A stretch of DNA of 64,000 nt from Nostoc sp. FACHB-973 (lineage in GTDB: Bacteria > Cyanobacteriota > Cyanobacteriia > Cyanobacteriales > Nostocaceae), in contig NZ_JACJSJ010000008.1 in the NCBI RefSeq assembly GCF_014698115.1, positions 1 to 64,000 of the forward strand, given 5' to 3'. Position numbers and translations under genes: made by a program. The notes under the pieces were generated by a model, which was given only the letters and a program-made list of their open reading frames with translations, did not search any database and was not told the DNA's origin. Shown piece by piece: positions 1 through 9,284 of this stretch (positions are counted from its first letter, which is position 1; each line of letters begins with the position of its first letter).

Positions 1-335
1 TTTTTTGAAGATGTGCTGCAACTATTTTTTCTCGAAGATCGACAGAGTAGGATTTCATTTAAAGGTATTTATATTTTAATTTATTGTACCTCATAACAGA
101 CGCAAGTGCTGTATTAATAATATAAGACTCCTATAGCGGTTCCCATTCATATGCGGTACAACACTATATCCCCAGGTGTAGGGGCACGGCAGTGCCGTGC
201 CCCTACAGGTGTATCTCAGTAGGTCGGGAAACCCCATAAATGATCTCTAAATTTGCGAGTTTGGAGTAACATGAAACTCATAACTCCCCATTATCTATTC
301 CCCACTCCCCATTCCCCATTCAGCACTCAGCACTG
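1..335. other. Left-edge intergenic region with repeats
   Basis: I see no gene here. The stretch holds a repeat beginning TATAGCGGTT (from 132), a strong 29-base hairpin at 178-206, and C-rich heptanucleotide repeats (CCCCATT/CCCCACT type, about 287-325) running up to the start of the first gene. Confidence 0.6.
178..206. repeat. Dispersed GTAGGGGC palindrome, copy 1
   Basis: Perfect inverted repeat with 13-bp arms (GTAGGGGCACGGC and its complement) around a 3-nt loop. Related copies lie at 3148, 15329 and, degenerate, 16783. Like the 3148 and 16783 copies, this one is preceded by a TATAGCGGTT motif, so the unit is a MITE-like repeat rather than a terminator of one gene. Confidence 0.7.
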
Positions 336-1925
336 ATGTCAGATAGGCAAGAACAAATCTCACAAGTAGTAGTAACTGCTGAGCAAATGCGCGATATTGA
401 AGCGCGGATCTTTGCAGCAGGAATGCCTGTAGTAGCTCTGATGGAAAAGGTGGCGGGCTTAATTGCCCGTCGCATTCAAAATATTTACCCAAACCTCAAA
501 CAAACGCAAAAATTTACCCCCTCATCTCCCTCCTCAAATCTCCGTGTCGGTATTCTCGTCGGCCCCGGTCATAATGGGGGAGATGCTTTGGTTGTAGCCC
601 GTGAATTACATTTTCGCGGCTATGAAATTTGGATTTATTCTCCTTTCTCTAAACTCAAGGAATTAACTTCCCAGCACTTGCAATATGCTCAAAGTTTGGG
701 TATCCCAATTTATCAAGAAATTGAGCAATTGCCGAATTCTAATTTATTGATTGATGGGTTATTTGGATTTGGTTTAGAAAGAAATCTCACCGATCCCATT
801 GCTTCTGCAATTAATCAGTTAAATGAATTGTCTGTGCCAATTTTGAGTATTGATTTACCTTCGGGATTGCACACTGACACAGGGGAAGTATTGGGGACTG
901 CCATTCGCGCTACTCACACGTTTTGCTTGGGTTTATGGAAGTTGGCTTTCTTGCAAGACCAGGCGCTAGAATATCTGGGCAAAGTTGAGTTGATAGATTT
1001 TGATATTCCTTTGGCTGATGTGCAAGCCGTTCTCTTAAATGCACCCAGGATTAAACGCATTACGCCAGCAACCGCACTTTCAACTTTACCTTTACCCCGT
1101 CCACCAGTTACCCACAAATATAAGGAAGGACATTTACTGCTGATTTGTGGTTCGCGGCGTTATGCAGGTGGAGCAATTTTAACTGGTTTGGGTGCGCGGG
1201 GTAGTGGTGTGGGGATGCTTTCCGTTGCTGTACCCGAATCGCTGAAATCTCTTTTGGTGTCGCATTTGCCAGAAGCGCTGATTGTTGGTTGTCCAGAGAC
1301 GGAAACCGGAGCGATCGCGCAATTGCAACTACCTGCAAAAACTAATCTGAGTTCTTTTAGTGCGATCGCTTGTGGTCCCGGTTTAACAACAGATGCCTCT
1401 CCAGTTGTCCAAGAGGTCATAGAAAGCGATGTTCCTTTGGTTCTCGATGCCGATGGTTTAAATATACTTGCCCAAATGGGAACCATCCCCACCTTACAAA
1501 AACGCCAAGCAGTCACCATACTCACACCCCACGCAGGCGAATTCCAGCGATTGTTTCCCCATGTCGCCGATGCTAAACATGATAGGGTGAAAGCAGTACG
1601 AGAAGCAGCAGCGCAAAGTGGGGCAGTAGTATTGTTAAAAGGTGCGAGAACTGCCGTAGCTAACCCCCAAAGTGAAGTTTGGATTGTTCCAGAAAGTACA
1701 CCCGCCTTAGCGCGTGGCGGTAGCGGTGATGTGTTAACCGGGCTACTCGGTGGATTGTTAGCACAAGGGTTGACTAAACAGATTCCTGTAGAAGATATTA
1801 CTGCAACTGCTGCTTGGTGGCATTCCCAAGCGGCTATTTTAGCAACTCAAGAGCGTACAGAGTTGGGTGTAGATGCATTTACTTTGACACAATATTTAAT
1901 CAAAACTCTCAGTAATTGTTACTAG
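336..1925 (+). CDS. nnr: Bifunctional NAD(P)H-hydrate epimerase / ADP-dependent dehydratase
   Basis: Repairs hydrated NADH and NADPH. The N-terminal half is a YjeF_N-type epimerase (GPGHNGGDALVVAREL near residue 77, then DGLFGFGL and IDLPSGLHTDTG). The C-terminal half is a ribokinase-fold dehydratase with the nucleotide-binding pattern GGSGDVLTGLLGGLLAQG near residue 465. At 529 aa it is full length for the fused bacterial enzyme. The ATG at 336 directly follows STRR repeats. It stands alone on the plus strand and is followed by a hairpin at 1961. The two-domain assignment is secure by motif. Confidence 0.93.
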   Translation: MSDRQEQISQVVVTAEQMRDIEARIFAAGMPVVALMEKVAGLIARRIQNIYPNLKQTQKFTPSSPSSNLRVGILVGPGHNGGDALVVARELHFRGYEIWIYSPFSKLKELTSQHLQYAQSLGIPIYQEIEQLPNSNLLIDGLFGFGLERNLTDPIASAINQLNELSVPILSIDLPSGLHTDTGEVLGTAIRATHTFCLGLWKLAFLQDQALEYLGKVELIDFDIPLADVQAVLLNAPRIKRITPATALSTLPLPRPPVTHKYKEGHLLLICGSRRYAGGAILTGLGARGSGVGMLSVAVPESLKSLLVSHLPEALIVGCPETETGAIAQLQLPAKTNLSSFSAIACGPGLTTDASPVVQEVIESDVPLVLDADGLNILAQMGTIPTLQKRQAVTILTPHAGEFQRLFPHVADAKHDRVKAVREAAAQSGAVVLLKGARTAVANPQSEVWIVPESTPALARGGSGDVLTGLLGGLLAQGLTKQIPVEDITATAAWWHSQAAILATQERTELGVDAFTLTQYLIKTLSNCY

Positions 1926-1960
1926 TTTTAAATTAGGCGATCGCCTTGTTCCAAGGCACA

Positions 1961-1993
1961 AGATCCCCGACTTCTTTAATAAGTCGGGGATCT
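1961..1993. repeat. AGATCCCCGACTT inverted repeat, copy 1
   Basis: Two 13-bp perfect arms (AGATCCCCGACTT and complement) flank a 7-nt loop. An identical arm pair occurs at 11334-11366. The position 35 bp after the nnr stop would suit a terminator, but there is no U-run, and the second copy marks it as a dispersed repeat. Confidence 0.75.
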
Positions 1994-2184
1994 GAAAGTT
2001 TTCTTATAACTTTAGTTATATTTCTATTGATTATCTTTAGTGTTCAATTTGAGTTTTGCCGTCATAAAGTATGAGCTATAGACCATGAAATTTCACAATT
2101 TAATTCAGTCGCCAGCAGGAGGAGATTCAGTACTGTATTTTTTAGACTAGTCAATAAAGATTCTAAAGAATTTGGAAATAGCAT

Positions 2185-3021
2185 ATGCCCCTTCATAAAC
2201 TTGAACATTTTGATCCGAATTATCGAGACACTTTTGGTGGAGATGACGTTAAAGCTCTGGATGTCTATACTCAAGGGGGAGAGAGAGTTGGCTCAGTTAT
2301 AGATGTTTTAGTTGATGACGATGGACGTTTCAGGTATTTAATTATTGACACAAACGTAGATTATGTTAATAAAAAAATATTAGTACCAGTTGGTCTTTCC
2401 CGTATCAATTATCCTGCAAGACGTGTCTTTGTCGATGGGTTGAACATACGGCAAATAGAAAGTCTACCTGAGTACCAAGAAATCACAAATGTTGATAATG
2501 ATTACGAAGAAAAAGTACGTAGTGTATTTCGTTCTTCAACCAGTGGCGTGACTTATAATGATACATACAGTTACCAGAAAGAACCAGCTTTATACGAGTT
2601 GAATGAGCAATATCATCAAACTTTTAGACTCTACGAAGAACGATTGGTTGCCAATAAACACCGGATCAAAACTGGGGAAGTAGCTGTTGGTAAACATATT
2701 GAAACAGAAACCGCACGTGTCACAGTACCTATTCAAAAAGAACGAGTTTTGATTGAGCGAGTTATACCAACAGAAATAGGAACCGTTGACACCAAAGAAC
2801 TTAAGTTTCAAGAAGGAGAAGTAGCACGCATAGAAGTCTACGAAGAAACACCGGAAATACGCAAAGAAGCGTTTGTGCGTGAAGAAGTCCGAGTTAAGAA
2901 GGTAATAGAACGAGACACTGTAGAAGCACAAGATACAATTCGTCGAGAAGAGTTAGATGTTGATACTGCCGGCGAGTTACATGTGCATGAAACTGATACT
3001 ACTACACATGAAACCATTTAA
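2185..3021 (+). CDS. PRC-barrel / DUF2382 protein (first of three in tandem)
   Basis: Soluble protein of 278 aa. Residues about 1-95 form a PRC-barrel-like domain (VYTQGGERVGSVIDVLVDDD, then FRYLIID and KKILVPVG). Residues about 145-265 match DUF2382, with the charged pattern LYEERLVANKHRIKTGEV, IETETARVTVPIQKERVLIE and EEVRVKKV. Such proteins are common in cyanobacteria and Deinococcus-type bacteria and are usually linked to stress, but no reaction is known. Two paralogs follow at 3406 and 4426. The ATG lies in an AT-rich leader. Confidence 0.85.
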   Translation: MPLHKLEHFDPNYRDTFGGDDVKALDVYTQGGERVGSVIDVLVDDDGRFRYLIIDTNVDYVNKKILVPVGLSRINYPARRVFVDGLNIRQIESLPEYQEITNVDNDYEEKVRSVFRSSTSGVTYNDTYSYQKEPALYELNEQYHQTFRLYEERLVANKHRIKTGEVAVGKHIETETARVTVPIQKERVLIERVIPTEIGTVDTKELKFQEGEVARIEVYEETPEIRKEAFVREEVRVKKVIERDTVEAQDTIRREELDVDTAGELHVHETDTTTHETI

Positions 3022-3147
3022 AATTGGACAGTTATCAGTTAAAAATAGTGTCTACTAACTGTTAACTATTTATGGTGTAAGTAGCCGTTTAATACACTTG
3101 TTGGATAGATTTATAGCGGTTGCCAATTACATGAGGTACAAAAATTT

Positions 3148-3175
3148 GTAGGGGCGCATAGCTATGCGCCCCTAC
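3148..3175. repeat. Dispersed GTAGGGGCGC palindrome, copy 2
   Basis: A 28-bp perfect palindrome (arm GTAGGGGCGCATAG) nested inside outer arms CATGAGGTA and TACCTCATG, preceded by TATAGCGGTT-like sequence at 3113. It occupies the spacer of about 380 bp between the first two PRC-barrel genes. The rest of the spacer is AT-rich with no gene seen. Confidence 0.7.
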
Positions 3176-3405
3176 CTCATACCTCATGAAAGCGAGATGC
3201 TATATATTCACAAATCATAACAGGCACAGTTAGTTTTTATCTTTGCCTGTGTTTTTATTTTTATAATTATAGTTAATATAAAATAGCTATGACTTTTGAT
3301 AATTAACGCTTAATAAAGTTACTTCGACAGAAAGAGGTAAATAAGTAAATAAATGTCTACCTTAGTAATAAGCAAATGTAAATTAAATTTTTGAGGTTAA
3401 ATAGA

Positions 3406-4314
3406 ATGGTTCTTTATAAATTAGAAGATTTTGAGCCTAGTTACCGCGATAGCTTTGAAGGTCATGATATTAAGGGACTTGGGGTCTATACACAAGGAAC
3501 TGATGAAAAAATTGGTACTGTCAGCGATGTTTTAGTTGATGACGAAGGTCATTTCCGCTATCTAGTTGTTGACTTAGGTTTCTGGATTTTTGGTAAAAAA
3601 GTATTACTACCAATTGGTCGCGCCCGTATCGACTATAACACCGATCGCGTATACACCATTGGCTTGACTAGAGAGCAAGCAGAAGATTTACCAGAGTTCA
3701 ATGAACGCCTAGCGCTTGACTACGACTATGAAGAACGGGTGCGTGGAGTATATCGCCGACCCGGAGCCGGAGACTACACCCCTCCTGTAGAAGCATCAGC
3801 ACCTCTAGAAGCATCAGCACCTCTAGAAGCATCAGCACCTTTAGACACAACTTATCCCACTCCTACTTACAACCGTGATAGTTACACATACGAACACGAG
3901 CCTTCTTTATACAATTTAAATGAACAAGATCATCAAACTTTGAGATTGTATGAAGAACGACTAATCGCCAGTAAACAACGTCGCAAAACTGGAGAAGTCG
4001 CAATTGGTAAACACGTTGAAACTGAAACTGCACGAGTTGCAGTACCAGTGGAAAAAGAGAGAGTTGTAATTGAACGTGTAACTCCTGCGGATGCGGGTAG
4101 AGCTGTTTCTGCACGTGAAGCAGACTTTCGTGAAGGTGAAGTTGCTCGCGTAGAACTCCATGAAGAAACTCCTGAAATTCGCAAAGAAGCATTTCTGCGC
4201 GAAGAAGTCAGAGTTAGAAAAGTGGTAGATCAAGACACAGTTGAAGCTCAAGAAACTGTACGTCGTGAAGAATTAGACGTGAATGCTCCTAACCTTCCCG
4301 TTGAAGAACGTTAA
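3406..4314 (+). CDS. PRC-barrel / DUF2382 protein with APLEAS repeats
   Basis: Paralog of the preceding gene with the same PRC-barrel (VYTQGTDEKIGTVSDVLVDD) and DUF2382 (LYEERLIASKQRRKTGEV, EEVRVRKVVDQDTVEAQ) blocks. The linker carries three to four tandem copies of a six-residue APLEAS unit (about residues 130-150), encoded by 18-bp direct repeats at 3790-3842. I start at ATG 3406 because it aligns with the M(V/P)LxKLExF start of the paralog; a TTG at 3391 would add five residues. Role unknown, probably stress related by family. Confidence 0.85.
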   Translation: MVLYKLEDFEPSYRDSFEGHDIKGLGVYTQGTDEKIGTVSDVLVDDEGHFRYLVVDLGFWIFGKKVLLPIGRARIDYNTDRVYTIGLTREQAEDLPEFNERLALDYDYEERVRGVYRRPGAGDYTPPVEASAPLEASAPLEASAPLDTTYPTPTYNRDSYTYEHEPSLYNLNEQDHQTLRLYEERLIASKQRRKTGEVAIGKHVETETARVAVPVEKERVVIERVTPADAGRAVSAREADFREGEVARVELHEETPEIRKEAFLREEVRVRKVVDQDTVEAQETVRREELDVNAPNLPVEER

Positions 4315-4317
4315 CGG

Positions 4318-4408
4318 AAAATGGGGACTAGGGACTGGGGAATAGGGACTGGGAATTGTTTTCCTAATACCCAATACCCAGTACCCAATACCCAATACCC
4401 AGTCCCTT
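4318..4408. repeat. STRR heptamers arranged as G-rich then C-rich arms
   Basis: Heptamer-like runs of GGGACTG/GGGGAAT are followed, after a short spacer, by runs of CCCAATA/CCCAGTA. The two halves are roughly self-complementary, so transcripts could fold into a long imperfect hairpin between the second and third PRC-barrel genes. Confidence 0.7.
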
Positions 4409-4425
4409 TTACTAATAGCTAACCG

Positions 4426-5328
4426 ATGGCAAAAAACATTGGACAGGCAAACTCGAACACTAGCACTAACACCTTACTAGCAAATTTAAAAAAGAAGGTG
4501 AATAATTTCGTTGTCTTCGATAATCAAGGTGAGCTAGTAGGAAAGGTTCAGGATTTAATTGTGGATGCTAATCATCGGCTAAATTTAGTTATATCTAACC
4601 AGGTAAATCAACCAATTCTAGAATCTGGTCAGCATTTAGCCGATAAACATACTTCTTTATTCCGAGTGCAGAGCCAGAGAATCAAAAAAATCGACAACCC
4701 GACTAAATCTGTTTTCATAGACCTAGACAAATCAGAAATAGAGTATATGCCTGAATATTTAGAAACAGAAACACCAGGCGAGCGCAAACTCTCAGAAATA
4801 TCAGAAAACTCAACTAACCAACTAGCTTATAATCAAATCACAAATAACTTTATTGAATCAACAAATTTAGAAGATATTAGTGAAGAAAAAATTATTCGCT
4901 TACTAGAAGAACGACTAGTTGTTGAAAGCAAAAAGCGTAGAATTGGTGAAGTAATTGTTCGCAAGGAAATCGAAACCCGGATGGTACAAGTTCCTGTCCG
5001 GCGTGAGAAGTTAATTGTCGAACAAGTCAGTCCAGAATACAAACAACTCGCAGAAATTGATTTAAGTCAAGGCGAAATTTCTGGAGTGGAGTTGACTGAA
5101 CTAGAAAGACTTGAACTTACACATTTTGACGGCGATTTCACAGTGAGCGGCGAATTGAGTTCACCTAAAATTGCTAGTTTATTATTGAATGCGATCGCAC
5201 TTGAGAAAAATCACGGATGTAAGCAGGTGCGAGTTACAATTTCTGTTGAAGATGAATCACATCAAAAAAAATACCAGGAGTGGTTTGACCGCTGTTCTAA
5301 AGGTCAGCAACCAAAACCTGAAAAATAA
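4426..5328 (+). CDS. Divergent PRC-barrel / DUF2382-like protein
   Basis: Third tandem member, 300 aa. The N-terminus has a recognisable PRC-like strand pattern (FVVFDNQGELVGKVQDLIVD). The middle has the DUF2382 signature (RLLEERLVVESKKRRIGEVIVRKEIETRMVQVP, about residues 163-195). The C-terminus is not shared with the paralogs. It lies about 110 bp after the second gene, across an STRR block, and is followed by a good intrinsic terminator at 5353, so the three may be read together. No enzymatic motif is visible. Confidence 0.75.
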   Translation: MAKNIGQANSNTSTNTLLANLKKKVNNFVVFDNQGELVGKVQDLIVDANHRLNLVISNQVNQPILESGQHLADKHTSLFRVQSQRIKKIDNPTKSVFIDLDKSEIEYMPEYLETETPGERKLSEISENSTNQLAYNQITNNFIESTNLEDISEEKIIRLLEERLVVESKKRRIGEVIVRKEIETRMVQVPVRREKLIVEQVSPEYKQLAEIDLSQGEISGVELTELERLELTHFDGDFTVSGELSSPKIASLLLNAIALEKNHGCKQVRVTISVEDESHQKKYQEWFDRCSKGQQPKPEK

Positions 5329-5352
5329 ATAAGTTTCTAGCAGATAAATTAG

Positions 5353-5382
5353 TAGGGTGTGCAATGCTCACCCTATTTTTTT
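5353..5382 (+). terminator. Intrinsic terminator after the PRC-barrel trio
   Basis: Stem TAGGGTG/CACCCTA (5353-5359 with 5369-5375) is followed directly by seven T residues. It lies 25 bp after the stop of the third gene. Confidence 0.8.
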
Positions 5383-5392
5383 GCTCAGACAA

Positions 5393-5490
5393 AGAGACGC
5401 GATTTATCGCCGTCTCTACAAAAGGTTGTGATTTATGCAACATATTGTAGAGACGCGATAAATCGCGTCTTTTGATTTATCGGGTCTCAA
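5393..5490. repeat. GACGCGAT(A/T)AATCGC repeat cluster
   Basis: Several copies of a short repeat (GAGACGCGATTTATCGC and its complement) in both orientations, which can pair with each other. The same repeat occurs in frame inside the thiO-thiG gene at about 39224-39283. Confidence 0.7.
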
Positions 5491-5499
5491 ACAGAATTA

Positions 5500-6681
5500 T
5501 CAATTACTTTGAGGCGTGTATCTTTTGCGAGTAACTATTGCCAAAAACAATATTAAAAAAGTAAATGTTCCAGCTAAATATAATGGATAGCCATAGGTTT
5601 CTGGGTTAGATTGATGAATTAGCATTCCTGCAATCACAGGGCCAATACCATTGGAAATACTTAAATAAGATGCGTTCAATCCCATCGCAGTCCCTTGATC
5701 CTCTGCTTTCGTATTCAGAGAAATTAGCGTGCTGATCATGGGTTGAACTAAAGAATTGAATAGCGAAAAAACTATACTGACTGCCACAAAATAAACAATG
5801 CTAGGAAAAACAGGCATTAATACAAATGAAAAACTCCGGAAAAATAAACCTAAAAATAATATATTAACTACATTAATTTTTTTGCTGAGAATTGAGACTC
5901 CCCACGTTTGCATGATTACACCTAACACTCCAAATCCCAAAAACAGGAGCGTTAAAGACTGGCTATTTTGGCCTAAAACATTAATATAATAAGGTTGAAA
6001 AGCATAAGTAAAAATAGTAAAAGTTGTGCCAATACAAAAGTTGATAATTAGAAGTATGCCAACTTTAGGCATAGCTAAACCTCTAACTAAATTTCCTAAA
6101 CCTAAATCAAAAATATTTTGTGGTTTATCAGCTTTTTTTGGCAGAGTTTCTGGTAATAAGAAAATTGTAATTAACAAAGCTACAAATGCAACTGCACCGG
6201 AAACTATAAATCCAAATCCCAAAGAAATCTGCTGTGCCAACAAGCTGGTAGCTGGGCCGAGTACAAAGCCTAGTCCTAATGCGGCTCCATAAATTCCAAA
6301 ACCCTGGGCACGCTTTTCGGGAATGGTAATATCTGAAATAATTGCTTGGGCTACCGAAGCATTTCCGCCTGTGATTCCATCTAAAAGTCGAGCGAGAAAA
6401 AGAATAACTGCTGTTGTTGCTGTTCCAGCTATCAAGTTAGCGATCGCAGTTCCGGCTAAACTGATAATTAGTAAAGGTTTGCGTCCAAAGCGATCGGATA
6501 GTTTACCAATCACCGGAGTTGCAAAAAACTGAGCTATGGAATAAATCGAAAATAACAAACTCGTCTGAAAATCACTGAGACCAAATTGTTTGCCATAAAG
6601 ATAGATAATGGGAATTAAAACTGTAAAACTGAGGGAATTAATAAAAGCAATTAAAGCGGTAATCCAGAAATTTCGATTCAT
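5500..6681 (-). CDS. MFS transporter, drug/metabolite exporter type
   Basis: About 393 aa with roughly twelve hydrophobic segments. The loop motif between helices 2 and 3 is clear (GKLSDRFGRKPLL), as is the helix-5 region (GAALGLGFVLGPA), as in the DHA1/TetA-like group. The substrate cannot be told. I prefer the ATG at 6681 (MNRNFWITALIAF) because the first helix starts there; an ATG at 6747 would add 22 polar residues and nearly abut the divergent channel gene. Confidence 0.85.
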   Translation of the reverse strand: MNRNFWITALIAFINSLSFTVLIPIIYLYGKQFGLSDFQTSLLFSIYSIAQFFATPVIGKLSDRFGRKPLLIISLAGTAIANLIAGTATTAVILFLARLLDGITGGNASVAQAIISDITIPEKRAQGFGIYGAALGLGFVLGPATSLLAQQISLGFGFIVSGAVAFVALLITIFLLPETLPKKADKPQNIFDLGLGNLVRGLAMPKVGILLIINFCIGTTFTIFTYAFQPYYINVLGQNSQSLTLLFLGFGVLGVIMQTWGVSILSKKINVVNILFLGLFFRSFSFVLMPVFPSIVYFVAVSIVFSLFNSLVQPMISTLISLNTKAEDQGTAMGLNASYLSISNGIGPVIAGMLIHQSNPETYGYPLYLAGTFTFLILFLAIVTRKRYTPQSN

Positions 6682-6780
6682 CACAACCTGGTTGTTACTT
6701 TGCAACTGCACTGTAACTGAAAACAGCGACTTTTCAACCCTTGTCATACTGCCTACTTGTCGTTCTTTTGGCTACCCCAG

Positions 6781-7704
6781 ATGAAATTTCGAGTGAAGCG
6801 ACTTTCACGCAAGCAACAACAGCGCTTGATCCCACGTATTCACATTCAAGTTCGAGATGGAAAGTTTGAAATTATGGGTATGGGTGCATGGTATTCCTAC
6901 TGGCGCGATCCCTACCATCTGCTGCTGACGATTTCCTGGACTGGGTTTTTGATCCTAATTTGTGTATTTTATGTAACTATTAATGCTCTGTTCGCCCTAG
7001 CTTACTTGGTAGGAGGAGATTGTATTGCTAACGCGCGACCAGGTTCTTTTTTAGATGTTTTTTTCTTTAGCGTCCAAACCCTAGCATCCATCGGCTACGG
7101 TGCGATGTATCCTAAAACCACTTACGCCAATATCATTGTTACCATTGAAGCGATGATCGGTTTGGTCGGAATTGCTGTGATGACCGGACTAGCCTTTGCC
7201 CGGTTCTCTCGACCAACTGCCCGCGTCATGTTTAGCCGTGTAGCGGTGATTACAGTTCATGATGCCAAGCCGACTTTGATGTTTCGCAGCGCTAATCAGC
7301 GCCGCAACACGATTTTGGAAGCGCAGATGCGAGTATATTTGATGCGCGACGAAGTAACGCTAGAAGGACAGTTTATGCGGCGAATCTACGATTTGAAACT
7401 GCTGCGGAACCAAACACCTAGCTTTTCCTTAAGCTGGTCAGTGGTACATATCATTGATGAGTTTAGTCCTTTATATGGGATGACGGCAGAATCACTAATT
7501 CAGACAAATTCGATGTTGATCATTTCTTTGAGTGGTATTGATGAAACGGTTTCACAAGTCGTCCATGCTCGTCATAGTTATAGTGCTAAGGAAATTTTGT
7601 GGAATAATCGCTTTGTCGATATCTTCCACGAAACAGCCGATGGACATCGCTACATTGACTACAACCGCTTTCACGATGTCTTGCCTTTAGATGAAATGGG
7701 GTAA
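6781..7704 (+). CDS. Inward-rectifier (KirBac-type) potassium channel
   Basis: Inner-membrane K+ channel. The amphipathic N-terminus leads into two membrane helices (about residues 42-68 and 116-140) around a pore loop with selectivity filter TLASIGYGAMYP. A long cytoplasmic beta-rich domain follows (about residues 145-300), as in Kir/KirBac channels (FSRVAVIT, SWSVVHIIDEFSPLYG). I start at ATG 6781; a TTG at 6757 is possible. It is divergent from the MFS gene, sharing an intergenic region of about 100 bp. Confidence 0.9.
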   Translation: MKFRVKRLSRKQQQRLIPRIHIQVRDGKFEIMGMGAWYSYWRDPYHLLLTISWTGFLILICVFYVTINALFALAYLVGGDCIANARPGSFLDVFFFSVQTLASIGYGAMYPKTTYANIIVTIEAMIGLVGIAVMTGLAFARFSRPTARVMFSRVAVITVHDAKPTLMFRSANQRRNTILEAQMRVYLMRDEVTLEGQFMRRIYDLKLLRNQTPSFSLSWSVVHIIDEFSPLYGMTAESLIQTNSMLIISLSGIDETVSQVVHARHSYSAKEILWNNRFVDIFHETADGHRYIDYNRFHDVLPLDEMG

Positions 7705-7705
7705 G

Positions 7706-7765
7706 AATTCAGAAGTCAGAAGTCAGAAGTCAGAATTCAGAATTCAGAATTCAGAATTCAGAAGT
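7706..7765. repeat. Tandem heptamer tract (TCAGAAG / TCAGAAT)
   Basis: About eight near-perfect 7-bp repeats directly after the channel gene stop. Period 7 matches the STRR class of heterocystous cyanobacteria, though the sequence differs from the C/G-rich type seen elsewhere in the window. Confidence 0.8.
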
Positions 7766-7809
7766 CAGAAGATTATTTTTAAATCTCTTTGCGTCCCCGC
7801 GTAAGAGCG

Positions 7810-7992
7810 TCAGTCCTTTGGTGGTTGTGAAGGCTTAACCACAACCCGACCATTTTCAACCACAGTACAATTCTCACCAGTATTCTTGCTGTGGTTAACT
7901 GGCGCATCGTGGCATTGCTTTTGGTGGGAGATATTTTGCTCCTCTTGTTGATTAAGGATGACAACACAAGAGGAACAGGAAGGGAAAGACAT
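7810..7992 (-). CDS. Possible small Cys-containing protein
   Basis: A 60-aa reading frame with four Cys (two in CSSC near the start) and a basic, Pro-ending tail (ENGRVVVKPSQPPKD). I do not recognise it. It has no clear ribosome binding site and a second frame overlaps it. I list it because the composition is protein-like and it fills a gap of about 490 bp; it may be spurious. Confidence 0.3.
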   Translation of the reverse strand: MSFPSCSSCVVILNQQEEQNISHQKQCHDAPVNHSKNTGENCTVVENGRVVVKPSQPPKD

Positions 7993-8198
7993 ATAAAGTA
8001 TTTTGATCTCTATAATCTATTATCGCTCTATTAAATGCTGTTTGGCTGAAAAATTTACTACTTACAGCGATTTTAACTGGGTAAAATACAGACCATAGAA
8101 CTTATAACAGTTTTTTCAGCACGTCTTTATGGCTCTAGAAGCAAGAAAAACAAAAAATTAATTGATGGTATGACACAGGTTGTCAAGGAGGTTTCGTA

Positions 8199-9284
8199 GT
8201 GCTGTTAGGCTTCAAGACAGAATTGAAACTGAATAATCAACAGCGCATGGCGTTAATAAAGCATTGCGGTGTAGCCCGTCATGCTTGGAATTGGGGACTG
8301 GCTCTCACCAAACAAATACTTGACCACAACAAAATCAATCCCGATTCAAAGATAAAATTTCCTAGTGCTATTGACCTACATAAATGGCTAGTAGCATTAG
8401 TGAAATCTGAAAACGAGTGGTACTATGAATGCTCTAAAAGTACTCCACAACAGGCATTAATGGCGTTACGAGAATCTTGGAAACGTTGCTTCAATAAAAC
8501 TGCTGGTGTGCCCAAATTCAAAAAAAAAGGCAGACATGACTCTTTCACGCTTGAAGGTACAGTGAAAATCTTGAGCAACAACAAGATTCAAGTGCCTGTG
8601 ATTGGTGTTCTCAAAACTTATGAACGATTACCACAAGTAATAACTAAATCTTGCACTATTTCTCGTCAAGCTGATAGATGGTTCATCAGCTTCCGGTTTG
8701 AGGTAGAAACCCAAGACTCAGAACTTACAAACGTTGTAGGCGTTGATCTTGGTGTTAATAACTTGGCAACTCTTAGTACTGGCGAGATAGTTAATGGTGC
8801 AAAGTCTTACAAAAAATATGAAGCGAAACTTTCTAATATGCAATGGTTACATCGCCATAAAATTATCGGTTCAACTAACTGGAAGAAAGCACAGTTACAG
8901 ATTGCCAAACTGCATAGAAAAATAGCCAACATCCGCTCATGCACATTGCATAAACTAACAACATTACTAGCCAAGAACCACGGTGTAGTAGTAATTGAAA
9001 ACCTCAATGTGTCAGGCATGATGGCTAATCATAAGCTGGCTAAATCTATCGCTGATATGGGTTTTTATGAATTCCGTCGCCAGTTAACTTACAAGTGTGA
9101 ACTGTACGGTTCCAAGCTGGTTGTCGTAGATAGGTGGTTCCCATCCAGCAAAACCTGTTCTAATTGCGGAACTAAAAAAGAAACACTCACCTTAAATGAG
9201 CGAGTGTTTGAATGTGGTCACTGTGATTTCACAATTGACCGCGATTTGAACGCCGCAATTAATTTGTCAAAAGCTGTCAGTTAG
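8199..9284 (+). CDS. tnpB: TnpB, RNA-guided nuclease of an IS200/IS605 element
   Basis: Protein of 361 aa, the compact TnpB size. It has an N-terminal helix-turn-helix/WED region, then the split RuvC nuclease with all acidic residues present: D183 in GVDLGVNN, E267 in IENLNV and D347/D349 in IDRDLNAA. Between the last two is a four-Cys zinc knuckle (C320, C323, C339, C342). GTG start at 8199 after a strong AAGGAGG. No TnpA gene is nearby. TTGAT lies 33 bp upstream and a structured tail follows. Known TnpB proteins use an RNA from the element's right end to cut beside a short TAM; the catalytic set here looks intact. Confidence 0.93.
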   Translation: MLLGFKTELKLNNQQRMALIKHCGVARHAWNWGLALTKQILDHNKINPDSKIKFPSAIDLHKWLVALVKSENEWYYECSKSTPQQALMALRESWKRCFNKTAGVPKFKKKGRHDSFTLEGTVKILSNNKIQVPVIGVLKTYERLPQVITKSCTISRQADRWFISFRFEVETQDSELTNVVGVDLGVNNLATLSTGEIVNGAKSYKKYEAKLSNMQWLHRHKIIGSTNWKKAQLQIAKLHRKIANIRSCTLHKLTTLLAKNHGVVVIENLNVSGMMANHKLAKSIADMGFYEFRRQLTYKCELYGSKLVVVDRWFPSSKTCSNCGTKKETLTLNERVFECGHCDFTIDRDLNAAINLSKAVS

